From Roseobacter sp. (GTDB lineage Bacteria; Pseudomonadota; Alphaproteobacteria; Rhodobacterales; Rhodobacteraceae), in the NCBI GenBank assembly GCA_024636425.1, contig JAGXHB010000205.1:1-39216 (forward strand): 39,216 nt of DNA, given 5' to 3'. A model generated the notes under the pieces. It was not told where the DNA came from and made no database searches. It was given only the letters and a program-made list of their open reading frames with translations. Positions 16,597 to 25,126 of the stretch are shown one piece after another (the stretch's first letter is position 1; each line of letters begins with the position of its first letter). The position numbers and the translations under genes are program-made.

Positions 16597-18060
16597 CTAC
16601 GCAGTGGCCAGCTGGACCGGCCCCGTCGCCGCATCGTCCTGTTCCAGATAGAAACGGCGCAGCAGGTTCTGGGCCGCCAGCATCCGATACTCGGACGATG
16701 CCCGCCAATCAGTGAGCGGCGCAAAATCCTGCGCCAGAGCTTGGGCTGCCTGCTCAAAAGCGCCCTCGGACCAGGTCGCCCCGCTCAAGGCCGCCTCGGC
16801 GCGCGCCGCCCGCTTCGGGGTTGCCGCCATTCCGCCAAAGGCGATGCGCGCCTCGGCAATCTTATCCCCGGCACGCGTCACGCTGATCCCTGTCGCAACC
16901 GAAGAAATATCCTCGTCCCGCCTTTTCGAGATTTTATAGGCAGCGTTTACCTGTCCCTGTGCGGGCAGCGGCACGCGTATGCTTTCGACAAACTCGTCCG
17001 CTGCGCGGTCCTGCTTGCCATAGTCGATAAAGAACTGCTCCAACGGCAGCACGCGCCGCGCATCGCCGCGCCGCAGGGTGATCTTGGCCCCCAAAGCAAT
17101 CAACACCGGCGGCGTGTCCCCGATGGGAGAGCCGTTGGCGACGTTGCCGCCGACCGTGCCCATATTGCGCACCTGCCAGCCCGCGATGCGGTCCCAATAG
17201 GAGGCCAGATGTGGGAAATGCTTTGAAATGGCATCCTGACAGTCGCTATAGCTGGCTCCTGCCCCGATGTGCAGCACGCCGCCGTCGACCTGCACCGTTT
17301 TCAACGCATCCAGATGCCCAAGGAAAATCGCAGGCCCGATCGGCCGCAGGAATTTCGTCACCCACAGGCCCACGTCGGTCGCCCCCGCGATCAGGGTGGC
17401 CTTCGGATACTCCAGCAGTGCTGCCGCCAGATCATCCACATCCGCAGGCAGGATCGCCAGATCATCCGCGGCACCTGTGACGACACGCACCCCGTCGCGC
17501 AGCGCCGTAAGCTGTTCGGTCACGCGGTCACGCTCGGTGTTCAGATGGTCGGCAGCGGGTGACCCATAGCGGCTGACCGCAACGGCGGCGCGGATGATCG
17601 GCGCATAGCCGGTGCAGCGGCACAGGTTGCCCTGGACCGCGGTTTCCACCTGCGCCTCGGTCGGCTCGGGCACCGCCATCCACAGCGCATAAAGCGACAT
17701 CACGAACCCCGGCGTGCAGAACCCGCACTGGCTGCCGTGATGATCCACCATCGCCTGTTGCACCGGATGCAACCGCCCGTCGGGACCAGCCAGATCTTCG
17801 ATGGTCACCACATGGCACCCGTCGACAGAGGCCAGAAACCGGATGCAGGCGTTGACCGGCGCATAGCGCAAACCCTCCGACCCCAACCGACCGACCAGCA
17901 CGGTGCATGCGCCGCAATCGCCCTCGGCACAGCCTTCCTTGGTGCCGGTCATGCGCCGCTCAAGCCGGAGGAAATCCAGCAGGGTCTGGCTCGCGCCGGT
18001 ATTAGGGGAGGCCACCTCGCGGCCGTTCAGAAGAAAGCGGATGTGATTGCGTTGGGTCAT
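16597..18060 (-). CDS. xdhA: Xanthine dehydrogenase small subunit (2x[2Fe-2S], FAD)
   Basis: The ATG at 18060 gives 487 residues, with GAGGAGG just upstream. The plant-type ferredoxin domain has GCAEGDCGACTV (Cys44, 49, 52), and the second cluster domain has QCGFCTPGF and GNLCRCTGY. The FAD domain contains LIAGATDVGLWVTK and MGTVGGNVANGSPIGD. It passes electrons from the molybdenum subunit to NAD+. It is the first gene of the minus-strand purine operon xdhA-xdhB-xdhC-permease-guaD-ureidoglycine aminohydrolase. A LysR gene diverges from it across 176 bp. Confidence 0.94.
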   Translation of the reverse strand: MTQRNHIRFLLNGREVASPNTGASQTLLDFLRLERRMTGTKEGCAEGDCGACTVLVGRLGSEGLRYAPVNACIRFLASVDGCHVVTIEDLAGPDGRLHPVQQAMVDHHGSQCGFCTPGFVMSLYALWMAVPEPTEAQVETAVQGNLCRCTGYAPIIRAAVAVSRYGSPAADHLNTERDRVTEQLTALRDGVRVVTGAADDLAILPADVDDLAAALLEYPKATLIAGATDVGLWVTKFLRPIGPAIFLGHLDALKTVQVDGGVLHIGAGASYSDCQDAISKHFPHLASYWDRIAGWQVRNMGTVGGNVANGSPIGDTPPVLIALGAKITLRRGDARRVLPLEQFFIDYGKQDRAADEFVESIRVPLPAQGQVNAAYKISKRRDEDISSVATGISVTRAGDKIAEARIAFGGMAATPKRAARAEAALSGATWSEGAFEQAAQALAQDFAPLTDWRASSEYRMLAAQNLLRRFYLEQDDAATGPVQLATA

Positions 18061-18236
18061 GGGAGCCTCCTCAGGGTCGTCCGTCGGCAGTGGGCCAGAG
18101 CGGAGTCGCCTTAGGATAGGCGATGCCACTACATCGAAAAACAGCGGCTTTTGGCAAAGACTTTAAACAAAACATTGATAATGGTGTCGTGAAATGGGCC
18201 TATAAAGGCACATCCAACAACAGCCCGAGCCAGCGC

Positions 18237-19139
18237 ATGTCTTATATCGAAAGCCTCAGAGTCTTTGTCCGTGTGGTCGAACTGGGCAGCATCACGTCAG
18301 GCGGGCGCGACTTGCGGCTGACCCCGGCTGTGGCCAGCAAGCGTATCAAGGAATTGGAAAAACATCTGGGCGTGCGTCTGTTCAACCGTACCACACGGTC
18401 GCTGTCACCCACCGAAGTCGGTCATGTATTCTATGACGAGGCGAAATCGGTTCTGGGCGCGCTCAACACCGCCGAGGCCAAGGTCGCCAACTATTCCGCC
18501 CAACCGCGCGGCACCATACAGATCACCGCACCGCTGGGGGCCGGCCGTCGTCTGATTGCGCCGCTTGTGCCGCGATTTGTCGATGCCTTTCCCGACACGC
18601 GAGTGCGAATGCGGCTTTCGGATCGCAAGGTGGACATACTGGCCGACGGTCTGGACATCGCTTTTTTCATCGGCACGCCGGGCGATTCAAACATGAAGCT
18701 GCGCAAAATTGCCGATTGCACCCGTGTCCTGTGCGCTGCGCCGCGCTATCTGGCGCAACAGGGTACGCCGCAGCGCCCCGATGATCTGATGGATCACAAC
18801 TGCCTGTTGCTGCGCTACCCCCGCTCGCCCGAATATTTCTGGACGCTCAACACCACCCACGGCCCGCGCAAGCTGGAGGTGGCGGGGAAATACGATGCTG
18901 ATGACGGTGATGTGCTGACCGATTGGGCGCTGGCCGGGCGCGGGATCGTGAACAAGCCGCGCTTTGACGTGGCTAGGCATCTGGCGCAGGGCGATCTGGT
19001 GGAGGTGCTGCCCGATACGCCGCCGGTGCCTACGATCCTTGGGTGTTTGTATCCGCATAAGAAGTTGCAGGACCCGAAGGTGCGGTTCTTCATGGATTTC
19101 GTGGTGAAACATTGCGAAGGGCTGTTGCCTGCCGCTTAG
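18237..19139 (+). CDS. LysR-type regulator, divergent from xdhA
   Basis: The ATG at 18237 gives 300 residues that begin right at the helix-turn-helix (MSYIESLRVFVRVVELGSIT); a frame from 18123 would add 38 residues with no family sequence. The N-terminal HTH is followed by an effector domain. The protein is clearly paralogous to the regulator at 20628-21545, sharing for example the RTTRSL, APLG-GRRLIAP, DWALAG-GIV and MDFV blocks. Its position suggests control of the xdhA operon, perhaps sensing a purine intermediate. The effector is unknown. Confidence 0.88.
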   Translation: MSYIESLRVFVRVVELGSITSGGRDLRLTPAVASKRIKELEKHLGVRLFNRTTRSLSPTEVGHVFYDEAKSVLGALNTAEAKVANYSAQPRGTIQITAPLGAGRRLIAPLVPRFVDAFPDTRVRMRLSDRKVDILADGLDIAFFIGTPGDSNMKLRKIADCTRVLCAAPRYLAQQGTPQRPDDLMDHNCLLLRYPRSPEYFWTLNTTHGPRKLEVAGKYDADDGDVLTDWALAGRGIVNKPRFDVARHLAQGDLVEVLPDTPPVPTILGCLYPHKKLQDPKVRFFMDFVVKHCEGLLPAA

Positions 19140-19294
19140 TCAGCTGGTTGTAGATTGCTCAGCCAGGGTCGGGTTTGAACCCTTTTGTAACCTTGCCACA
19201 AAGGGCAGAACCCGAAAGCAGGCGGGCACTGAGACGCATGTCAGTGACACGTTATCTCCAATCCTTGGCGTGTGGATCATGGACCGCAGCCCGC

Positions 19295-20527
19295 TTAATC
19301 CGCTGACGCCGCCCGCACCCAAGCGACAATCTGGCGGCGGGCGTTTTCGTCCATCTGCACCGCGTTCGGCGGCGGCATCGCGTGGCTTAGCCCCGCCTGC
19401 ATGTAGATCTGCGATGCATGGCGCACCACATCGCTTTTTGTTTCCAGCAGCACGCCCTTTGGCGGCCATTGCAGCCCTTCCCACACCGGCTCGCGGGCAT
19501 GGCACATCGAACAGTTGGAGATCACCACGTCATAGGCCGCATCGAACCCCTCTGCCGACGCGAACCGCAGTTCGGTCGCAGTCAGGGGTCGCGCCTCGGC
19601 CTCTTCATAGGTGTCGTTCATCGACGCCGTAGACAGCCAAGCGATCAGGATGAACAGGATCACTGTCATCGCCCACGTCCAGTGCGGCCCCTTACCGGTC
19701 GCGTGCATGGTGTTGAAATAATGCCGAATCGTGACGCCGGTCAGGAACACAAGACTGGCGATGATCCAACTGTATTCGGTCGCAAACGACAGCGGGTAAT
19801 GCGTCGAGAGCATCAGGAACACCACCGGCAGTGTCAGATAGTTGTTGTGGGTCGACCGCAACTTGGCGATATTGCCGTACTTGGGATCTGGCGTGCGCCC
19901 TTCTTGCAGGTCTTTAACCACGATCCGTTGGTTCGGCATGATGATGAAAAACACGTTGGCCGTCATGATCGTGGCCGTAAACGCACCCAGATGCAGCAGT
20001 GCGGCACGGCCCGTGAAAATCTGGTTATATCCCCACGACATCACCGCTAAGATCACGAACAGCAGCAACATCAGAAAAGTGGGCGTCTCGCCCAGTCTCG
20101 ATTTGCACATCAGGTCGTACAAGATCCAGCCAATCGTCAGCGACCCACCTGAAATCAGGATGCCCTGCCACAGCAACAGGTCTGCCTTGGTCGGGTCCAG
20201 CAGGAACAACTCGCCGCCGACCCAATAGACGATCATCAACAGCGCCGCCCCCGACACCCATGTGATGTAGCTCTGCCATTTGTGCCAGATCAGATGCTCG
20301 GGCATGTTCTCTGGTGCCACTAGATATTTCTGGATGTGATAAAACCCGCCGCCGTGCACCTGCCATTCTTCTCCATTCACGCCGTAAGGCATGTTCGGTG
20401 CTTTCTTCAGCCCTAGATCCAGCGCGATGAAAAAGAACGACGCGCCGATCCATGCCATCGCGGTGACCACATGCAACCAACGGACGGCGAATGCGGCCCA
20501 ATCCCACAAGACAGCCAGATCATACAT
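19295..20527 (-). CDS. puuD: Membrane urate oxidase with C-terminal cytochrome c domain (PuuD)
   Basis: A 410-residue protein with an N-terminal part (1-305) of about eight or nine transmembrane helices, starting WAAFAVRWLHVVTAMAWIGAS, which matches the PuuD/DUF989 domain. A soluble C-terminal cytochrome c domain has CSMCH at 339-343 and a likely sixth ligand at Met384 (HAMPPPN). PuuD oxidises urate to 5-hydroxyisourate and probably passes electrons to the respiratory chain rather than making peroxide. It stands alone, flanked on both sides by paralogous LysR genes. Its product is used by the hydrolase at 22119. Confidence 0.92.
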   Translation of the reverse strand: MYDLAVLWDWAAFAVRWLHVVTAMAWIGASFFFIALDLGLKKAPNMPYGVNGEEWQVHGGGFYHIQKYLVAPENMPEHLIWHKWQSYITWVSGAALLMIVYWVGGELFLLDPTKADLLLWQGILISGGSLTIGWILYDLMCKSRLGETPTFLMLLLFVILAVMSWGYNQIFTGRAALLHLGAFTATIMTANVFFIIMPNQRIVVKDLQEGRTPDPKYGNIAKLRSTHNNYLTLPVVFLMLSTHYPLSFATEYSWIIASLVFLTGVTIRHYFNTMHATGKGPHWTWAMTVILFILIAWLSTASMNDTYEEAEARPLTATELRFASAEGFDAAYDVVISNCSMCHAREPVWEGLQWPPKGVLLETKSDVVRHASQIYMQAGLSHAMPPPNAVQMDENARRQIVAWVRAASAD

Positions 20528-20578
20528 GGCGGTTCTCCCTAAAATTCTTTGTCACGCCACTCTAGGCGCTTGCACATT

Positions 20579-20593
20579 CTTCTGCTATTGAAG
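20579..20593. promoter_or_regulatory. Candidate LysR box (T-N11-A) between puuD and the second LysR gene
   Basis: CTTC-N7-GAAG at 20579-20593 is a 15-bp interrupted palindrome with T-N11-A spacing, the usual form of LysR-type binding sites. It lies in the 100-bp divergent region and is the best symmetric site I see there. Short motifs like this occur by chance, so the call is weak. Confidence 0.35.
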
Positions 20594-20627
20594 CAAAAGG
20601 CCAAGCAGCATCAAAAAAAACAGAACA

Positions 20628-21545
20628 ATGTCATATCTTGATAACATCCGTACCTTTGTGCGTGTCTACGAATTGGGCAGCATGTCCGCAGCGGGGCGCG
20701 ATTTGCGCATTTCTCCGGCAGTGACCTCGTCGCGAATTTCCCAGCTTGAGGATCATCTGAGCGTGCGCCTGTTCCAGCGCACCACGCGCAGCCTGACTCC
20801 GACCGAACAGGGCAAGGCGTTTTACAGCGGCGCCCGCCAAATACTGGAAGCTGTCGACAACGCTGAGGCGCAGGTGGTCTCGATAACCGACAACCCCAAG
20901 GGCGCGTTGTTCGTGGCGGCTCCCCTGGGGGTGGGCCGTCGCCTGATCGCGCCACAGGTGCCTGCGTTCCTCAAAGCCTACCCCGAGGTGTCGGTGCGCC
21001 TCCGCCTGACCGACCGCAAGGTGGACCTGACCACCGAAGGGCTGGATCTGGCTTTCTTCCTCGGCCAGCCCGAAGACAGTAACCTGCGCATCCGCAAGAT
21101 TGCCGATGTCGAACGAGTTCTGTGCGCGGCCCCTGAATACATCGCCGCGCGCGGCAATCCCGCGTCGGGCGAGGCGCTGGTGACGGACCGTCACGAATGC
21201 CTGAACCTGCGGTTTCCCGGCGCGCCCGAATTCCAATGGCGGCTGATGACGCCCGAGGGGCCAAAACGCTTTGCCGTCATGGGCCGCTCCGAATCCGACG
21301 ACGGCGACGTGCTGATCGACTGGGCGCTGGCCGGCCACGGGATCGTACTGAAACCGATCTTCGAGGTCGCCGACCACCTTCGCGCCGGGCGGTTGGTGCC
21401 AGTGGCCACGCAAACCCCGCCCGAGCCGATCCAGATGGCGTGCCTGTTCACCCACCGGAAAGGGCAGGACCCCAAAACGCGCCTGTTCATGGATTTCGTC
21501 ATCGACCGCATCAGCAAGGACGTGCGCGACAGCGGGATGCTTTAG
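20628..21545 (+). CDS. LysR-type regulator, divergent from puuD
   Basis: A 305-residue LysR protein with an N-terminal HTH (MSYLDNIRTFVRVYELGSMS, then PAVTSSRISQLEDHL) and a periplasmic-binding-like effector domain. It is paralogous to the regulator at 18237-19139 and has the same orientation, so the pair flanks puuD. The spacing of 100 bp suggests that it regulates puuD and possibly itself. The effector may be urate or a later ureide, but nothing in the sequence identifies it. Confidence 0.88.
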   Translation: MSYLDNIRTFVRVYELGSMSAAGRDLRISPAVTSSRISQLEDHLSVRLFQRTTRSLTPTEQGKAFYSGARQILEAVDNAEAQVVSITDNPKGALFVAAPLGVGRRLIAPQVPAFLKAYPEVSVRLRLTDRKVDLTTEGLDLAFFLGQPEDSNLRIRKIADVERVLCAAPEYIAARGNPASGEALVTDRHECLNLRFPGAPEFQWRLMTPEGPKRFAVMGRSESDDGDVLIDWALAGHGIVLKPIFEVADHLRAGRLVPVATQTPPEPIQMACLFTHRKGQDPKTRLFMDFVIDRISKDVRDSGML

Positions 21546-21672
21546 AGATGGGCGGTGTTGGTGCCCAGAGTGACCTGACCGAAGGGCAGCGCACCTTGTG
21601 TCAAGACTTCGGTGTGTGAAGATAGCGTTGGTTGCATGTGACGAACGGCAGTTTTGAGTCTTATCGACCTGA

Positions 21673-22026
21673 TTAACGCGGATGAGATAGGATGTTGAGA
21701 AGCTGCCCAGTCGGATCGAACAGGTAGAAGCGGCGGACGCCCCAAGGTTCATCGGTCAGCTCATACTCGATTGTGTGACCAAGGCTATTGGCGCGTTGGT
21801 AAACTGCATCCACATCCTCGACCCCGATCGAGAGATCAGGAACCGCAGTTCCCGAGCCGCCCTCCATGGCTATGCTGATCTGTGTTTGCGCAGCTTGGCC
21901 AGATGCAAGGGTGACAATCCATCCGTGATCCATCACCACATCCAACTCAAAAAGTTCTGCATAGAATTTGCTGACTTCCTCGACTGACGTTGCCGCGATA
22001 TTTGAAACGATACGGATCACAGTCAT
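21673..22026 (-). CDS. VOC (glyoxalase/bleomycin resistance) family protein
   Basis: A compact 117-residue protein with one vicinal-oxygen-chelate fold: SVEEVSKFYAELFEL at the start and a C-terminal RRFYLFDPTGQLLNIL, the typical beta-strand carrying the metal-ligand region. VOC proteins range from isomerases and dioxygenases to binding proteins, so the function is open. It lies on the minus strand between a purine regulator and hydroxyisourate hydrolase, 92 bp from the latter. A role with an unstable purine intermediate is possible but unsupported. Confidence 0.75.
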   Translation of the reverse strand: MTVIRIVSNIAATSVEEVSKFYAELFELDVVMDHGWIVTLASGQAAQTQISIAMEGGSGTAVPDLSIGVEDVDAVYQRANSLGHTIEYELTDEPWGVRRFYLFDPTGQLLNILSHPR

Positions 22027-22118
22027 TTGCGCGTCCCCTTTTTCAACAAACGCTATTACCGAGTTCTAACAGTGTCTGCTTCGTCTGCATACCCAGCCAT
22101 GCCGCCGGTCCCCCAGAC

Positions 22119-22472
22119 CTAACTTCCCCGATAGGTCGCATACCCGAACGGCGAAAGCAGCAGCGGCACATGGTAATGCATCGCTTCCGACATCCCGAAC
22201 CTCAGCGGGATCACGTCCAGAAAGCGCGGCGCTTCCGGTGGGGTGCCGCAAGCGTCCAGATAGTCGCCAGCGTGAAACATCAGCTCGTATGTGCAAAGCC
22301 GAAACTGATCGGCGGGCAAAATCTGGGCATCCGTGCGCCCGTCCGTGTTAGTCTCAAGCGTGGTCAGATGCACCCGCACCTTACCCTCGATGCGATACAG
22401 ATCAATCCGCAATCCCGCTGCAGGGCATCCCCGGGCCGTGTCCAGAACATGGGTTGTCAAATAGCCGGTCAT
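22119..22472 (-). CDS. 5-Hydroxyisourate hydrolase (transthyretin-like)
   Basis: The ATG at 22472 gives 117 residues, with AGGAGG upstream; the longer frame to 22529 lacks family sequence. The N-terminal [13 protein letters not shown] carries the conserved active-site His, and the C-terminus ends in YRGS, the signature tetrapeptide that separates this enzyme from transthyretin. It hydrolyses 5-hydroxyisourate, the product of PuuD, to OHCU. It diverges from the allantoinase-decarboxylase gene across 152 bp. Confidence 0.94.
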   Translation of the reverse strand: MTGYLTTHVLDTARGCPAAGLRIDLYRIEGKVRVHLTTLETNTDGRTDAQILPADQFRLCTYELMFHAGDYLDACGTPPEAPRFLDVIPLRFGMSEAMHYHVPLLLSPFGYATYRGS

Positions 22473-22624
22473 CGAATGTCCTCCTGTACGCCGTGGGGGC
22501 ATATAGACAGAGGGCACAGCCCCCCGCAAAGCTCCGGGCTCAAGAGGCTGTTTCTGGCATTTTTTGATAATCCCAGCGATTGTTTTGGATTACAGGGGTG
22601 TGGACTCGACTAAAGGAGACCACC

Positions 22625-24037
22625 ATGAACCGCTATCCCCGAGACATGACCGGCCATGGTGCCACCCCGCCTGCGGCCAACTGGCCCAATGGCGCGAAGA
22701 TCGCCGTTCAGATCGTGCTGAACTATGAAGAGGGCGGCGAGAACAACATCCTGCATGGTGATGCCGCCTCGGAGGCGTTCCTGTCCGAGATCACCGGCGC
22801 GCAGCCATGGGTCGGACAGCGGCACTGGAACATGGAATCCCTCTATGAATATGGATCGCGCGTCGGGTTCTGGCGTCTGCACCGCATGATGGCTGACCTG
22901 CCCATTACCGTCTACGGCGTTGCCACCGCCTTGGCCCGTGCGCCAAAACAGGTCAAGGCGATGCAGTCAGCAGGTTGGGAAATCGCCAGCCACGGCCTGA
23001 AATGGGTCGAAAACAAGGACACGCCCGAAGACGAAGAGCGTGCCCAGATCGCCGAAGCCATCCGCCTGCATACCGAGGTCACTGGCACCCCGCCGCGCGG
23101 CTGGTACTTGGGGCGCTGTTCGATGAACACCAACCGTCTGGCTGCCGAGACGGGCCAGTTTGCCTATCTGGCCGACAGCTATTCCGACGAGCTGCCCTAT
23201 TGGGAACGCTTCAACGGTCGCGACCAACTGATGGTGCCCTATACCATGGACTGCAACGATATGCGCTTTGGGATTCAGGCGGGCTTTACCACCGGTGACC
23301 AGTTCGAAAGCTATCTGAAGGTCAGCTTTGACATGCTTTATGCAGAGGGCGAGGAAGGCGCGCCCAAGATGCTGTCGATCGGCCTGCACTGCCGAATCGC
23401 GGGTCGTCCCGGGCGGGCTGCGGCGCTGAAACGGGCGCTGGAGTACATGAAATCCCACGAGGGCGTCTGGTTTGCCAGCCGACTGGAGATTGCCGAACAT
23501 TGGGCTCGAAACTACCCTGCCCCGACGGCACAGCGCCCCTCGGACATGGACCGCGATACATTTGTGCAGGCGTTCGGTGGCATCTTTGAACACAGCCCCT
23601 GGATCGCCGAGCGCGCGCACGCGCTGGAACTGGGCCGCACCCACGACACCGCGCAGGGCATACATCAGGCGCTGGCCCGCGTATTCCGCACCGCAACGGC
23701 ACAGCAACGTCTGGACGTGCTGACCGCCCATCCCGATCTCGCCGGCAAGCTGGCGACGACACACCGTCTGACGGCAGAGTCTACCGCCGAACAGGCCTCG
23801 GTCGGGCTAGACGCGCTGACAGATGCGGAACGCGCCCAATTCATCAAAATGAACGATGCCTACACCGCCAGATTTGGCTTTCCCTTCATTGTCGCCGTAC
23901 GCGACAACACCAAAGCGTCGATCAAGAACGCCTTTGCCCGCCGTCTCAACAACGATCGCGACACCGAATTTGCCGAGGCCTGCGCACAGGTCGAACGCAT
24001 CGCGGAACTGCGCCTGATCGAGAAGTTTGGCGGATGA
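22625..24037 (+). CDS. Fusion of PuuE allantoinase and OHCU decarboxylase
   Basis: The ATG at 22625 follows AAAGGAGA and gives 470 residues. Residues about 1-300 are a polysaccharide-deacetylase-like (NodB fold) PuuE allantoinase, with WPNGAKIAVQIVLNYEEGGE, GWEIASHGLKW and IGLHCRIAGRPGR. Residues about 305-470 are an OHCU decarboxylase, with AFGGIFEHSPWIAERA (His323, presumed catalytic) and HPDLAGKLA. The fusion performs two non-adjacent reactions that bracket allantoin: OHCU to S-allantoin, and allantoin to allantoate. It overlaps ureidoglycolate lyase by 4 bp. Confidence 0.93.
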   Translation: MNRYPRDMTGHGATPPAANWPNGAKIAVQIVLNYEEGGENNILHGDAASEAFLSEITGAQPWVGQRHWNMESLYEYGSRVGFWRLHRMMADLPITVYGVATALARAPKQVKAMQSAGWEIASHGLKWVENKDTPEDEERAQIAEAIRLHTEVTGTPPRGWYLGRCSMNTNRLAAETGQFAYLADSYSDELPYWERFNGRDQLMVPYTMDCNDMRFGIQAGFTTGDQFESYLKVSFDMLYAEGEEGAPKMLSIGLHCRIAGRPGRAAALKRALEYMKSHEGVWFASRLEIAEHWARNYPAPTAQRPSDMDRDTFVQAFGGIFEHSPWIAERAHALELGRTHDTAQGIHQALARVFRTATAQQRLDVLTAHPDLAGKLATTHRLTAESTAEQASVGLDALTDAERAQFIKMNDAYTARFGFPFIVAVRDNTKASIKNAFARRLNNDRDTEFAEACAQVERIAELRLIEKFGG

Positions 24038-24522
24038 CCCGGATTCTGAAACTCACCCCGCTGGTGACGGGCGCGTTTGCCCCTTTCGGGGATGTCCTTG
24101 ATATCTCGGGCACGCCGGACAAGATCATCAATCAGGGCCTCTGCGACCGGCACCACGACCGCGCCTTGCTGGATTTCGGTGACGGGCGCGCGGGCATCAG
24201 CCTGTTCAGCGCCAAGCTGCGCCAGTTCCCGATCACGCTGGACCTGGTCGAACGTCACCCCGAAGGTAGCCAGGCCTTTATCCCGATGAGCCTCCATCCC
24301 TTTGTTGTGGTGGTTGCCCCCGATGAGGATGGCAAACCCGGCATGCCGCATGCCTTTGTGACGACGGCAGGACAAGCGATCAACCTGCATCGCGGCACAT
24401 GGCATGGCGTGCTCACACCGATTCACGCACCGGGCCTTTTCGCCGTCGTCGACCGCATCGGCACGGGCGCGAACCTTGACGAATACCGGTTCGAGACGCC
24501 TTACGAGATTCTCGAAGGCTGA
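24034..24522 (+). CDS. allA: Ureidoglycolate lyase
   Basis: A 162-residue AllA-family protein of normal length. Family features include LVTGAFAPFGDVLD near the N-terminus, VERHPEGSQAFIPM in the middle, and NLHRGTWHGVL in the cupin-like core. It splits (S)-ureidoglycolate into glyoxylate and urea, the step that releases the two-carbon unit for the bhc pathway. Its start overlaps the PuuE fusion stop (ATGA), so the two are translationally coupled. It is the last purine gene before the rearranged region. Confidence 0.93.
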   Translation: MTRILKLTPLVTGAFAPFGDVLDISGTPDKIINQGLCDRHHDRALLDFGDGRAGISLFSAKLRQFPITLDLVERHPEGSQAFIPMSLHPFVVVVAPDEDGKPGMPHAFVTTAGQAINLHRGTWHGVLTPIHAPGLFAVVDRIGTGANLDEYRFETPYEILEG

Positions 24523-24564
24523 CTGTCGCGTTGCCTTTAAATCGGTTCTTCCTTGGTTCGATTG

Positions 24565-24792
24565 GCGCCATGAAGGCGTTTCTTTTGCAAAAAAGGCAGA
24601 GACGCCTTCTTGAGTTTCCTCTTTCTTCCAGCAGTCTGCGAGTGCGTTGGCAGAATAATCGGCCGCGTCCACAGGATCAGTCCCCGCAAGTGCGCGGCAC
24701 AGGGACTTGGCCCGCGCGACAGCGCCGGGCGCGCAATTCAAAATTGTCAGAATTTCGTCTTCGACCACCGCATCAAGTTCCTCGGCATTCAT
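24565..24792 (-). pseudogene. 3' fragment of an enoyl-CoA hydratase/isomerase gene
   Basis: On the minus strand the frame reads AEELDAVVEDEIL, then CAPGAVARAKSLCRALAG, and ends QEGVSAFFAKETPSWR. This is the C-terminal helical region of enoyl-CoA hydratases (crotonase family). The first 150 or more residues, including the oxyanion-hole core, are missing. In-frame codons continue past the normal family end, antisense to allA, so the original stop is also lost. Sequence upstream of 24792 meets a stop and shows no homology. It is a dead remnant of a gene cut during the rearrangement around the IS6 element. Confidence 0.72.
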
Positions 24793-25078
24793 TGTATTTT
24801 AAATTGAAGTGCAACAGGGGATCCGGTTTCGAGCCTGCTGTAGAAGCTTGCTCGTTTGAGCCGCCTGGGTCATTTCGTCCCCGTGGCCGTTTTGAGTCCG
24901 TCGCGGTGGACGGTGGACTCAACCCTGAGTAGCTCAAATTCCTATAAGCATCTGAAATCACTATGATTGTTAACGCGACACCAGATCTGGTCTCTTCGAT
25001 TAAAAAACTTAACAGTTTTAGATGCTTATGTGATTTTTAGCACCTCAAGGACTCTGCGCAAAGCTGGAGGGGGCTTGG
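24793..25078. other. Non-coding junction region beside the IS6 element
   Basis: I recognise no gene in these 286 bp. A perfect 10-bp inverted repeat, ATAAGCATCT (24944-24953) and AGATGCTTAT (25020-25029), encloses 66 AT-rich bases; both arms are flanked by AAATCAC-like sequence. It could be a relic of another element. The base composition is lower in GC than the surrounding genes. Confidence 0.4.
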
Positions 25079-25097
25079 GGGTATTGCCAAGTTGTTG
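25079..25097 (+). repeat. Left terminal inverted repeat of the IS6 element
   Basis: GGGTATTGCCAAGTTGTTG is the exact reverse complement of 25870-25888. Identity ends immediately inside the repeat. Confidence 0.9.
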
Positions 25098-25126
25098 ACG
25101 GGGTTTGCTAAAGGTATGTGGACCCC

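Noticed and set aside
15390-16715. 441-codon plus-strand open frame opposite xdhB
   Set aside because: xdhB has all expected molybdenum-site motifs in the opposite frame, so this is an antisense artefact.
19140-19505. Minus-strand frame between the first LysR gene and puuD
   Set aside because: It overlaps the 3' end of puuD in another frame, and its Arg/Ala/Gly-rich sequence matches no family.
23860-24564. Minus-strand frame extending the enoyl-CoA hydratase remnant across allA and the end of the PuuE fusion
   Set aside because: Only 24565-24792 shows crotonase-family sequence. The rest is antisense to genes with strong motifs and is open by chance.
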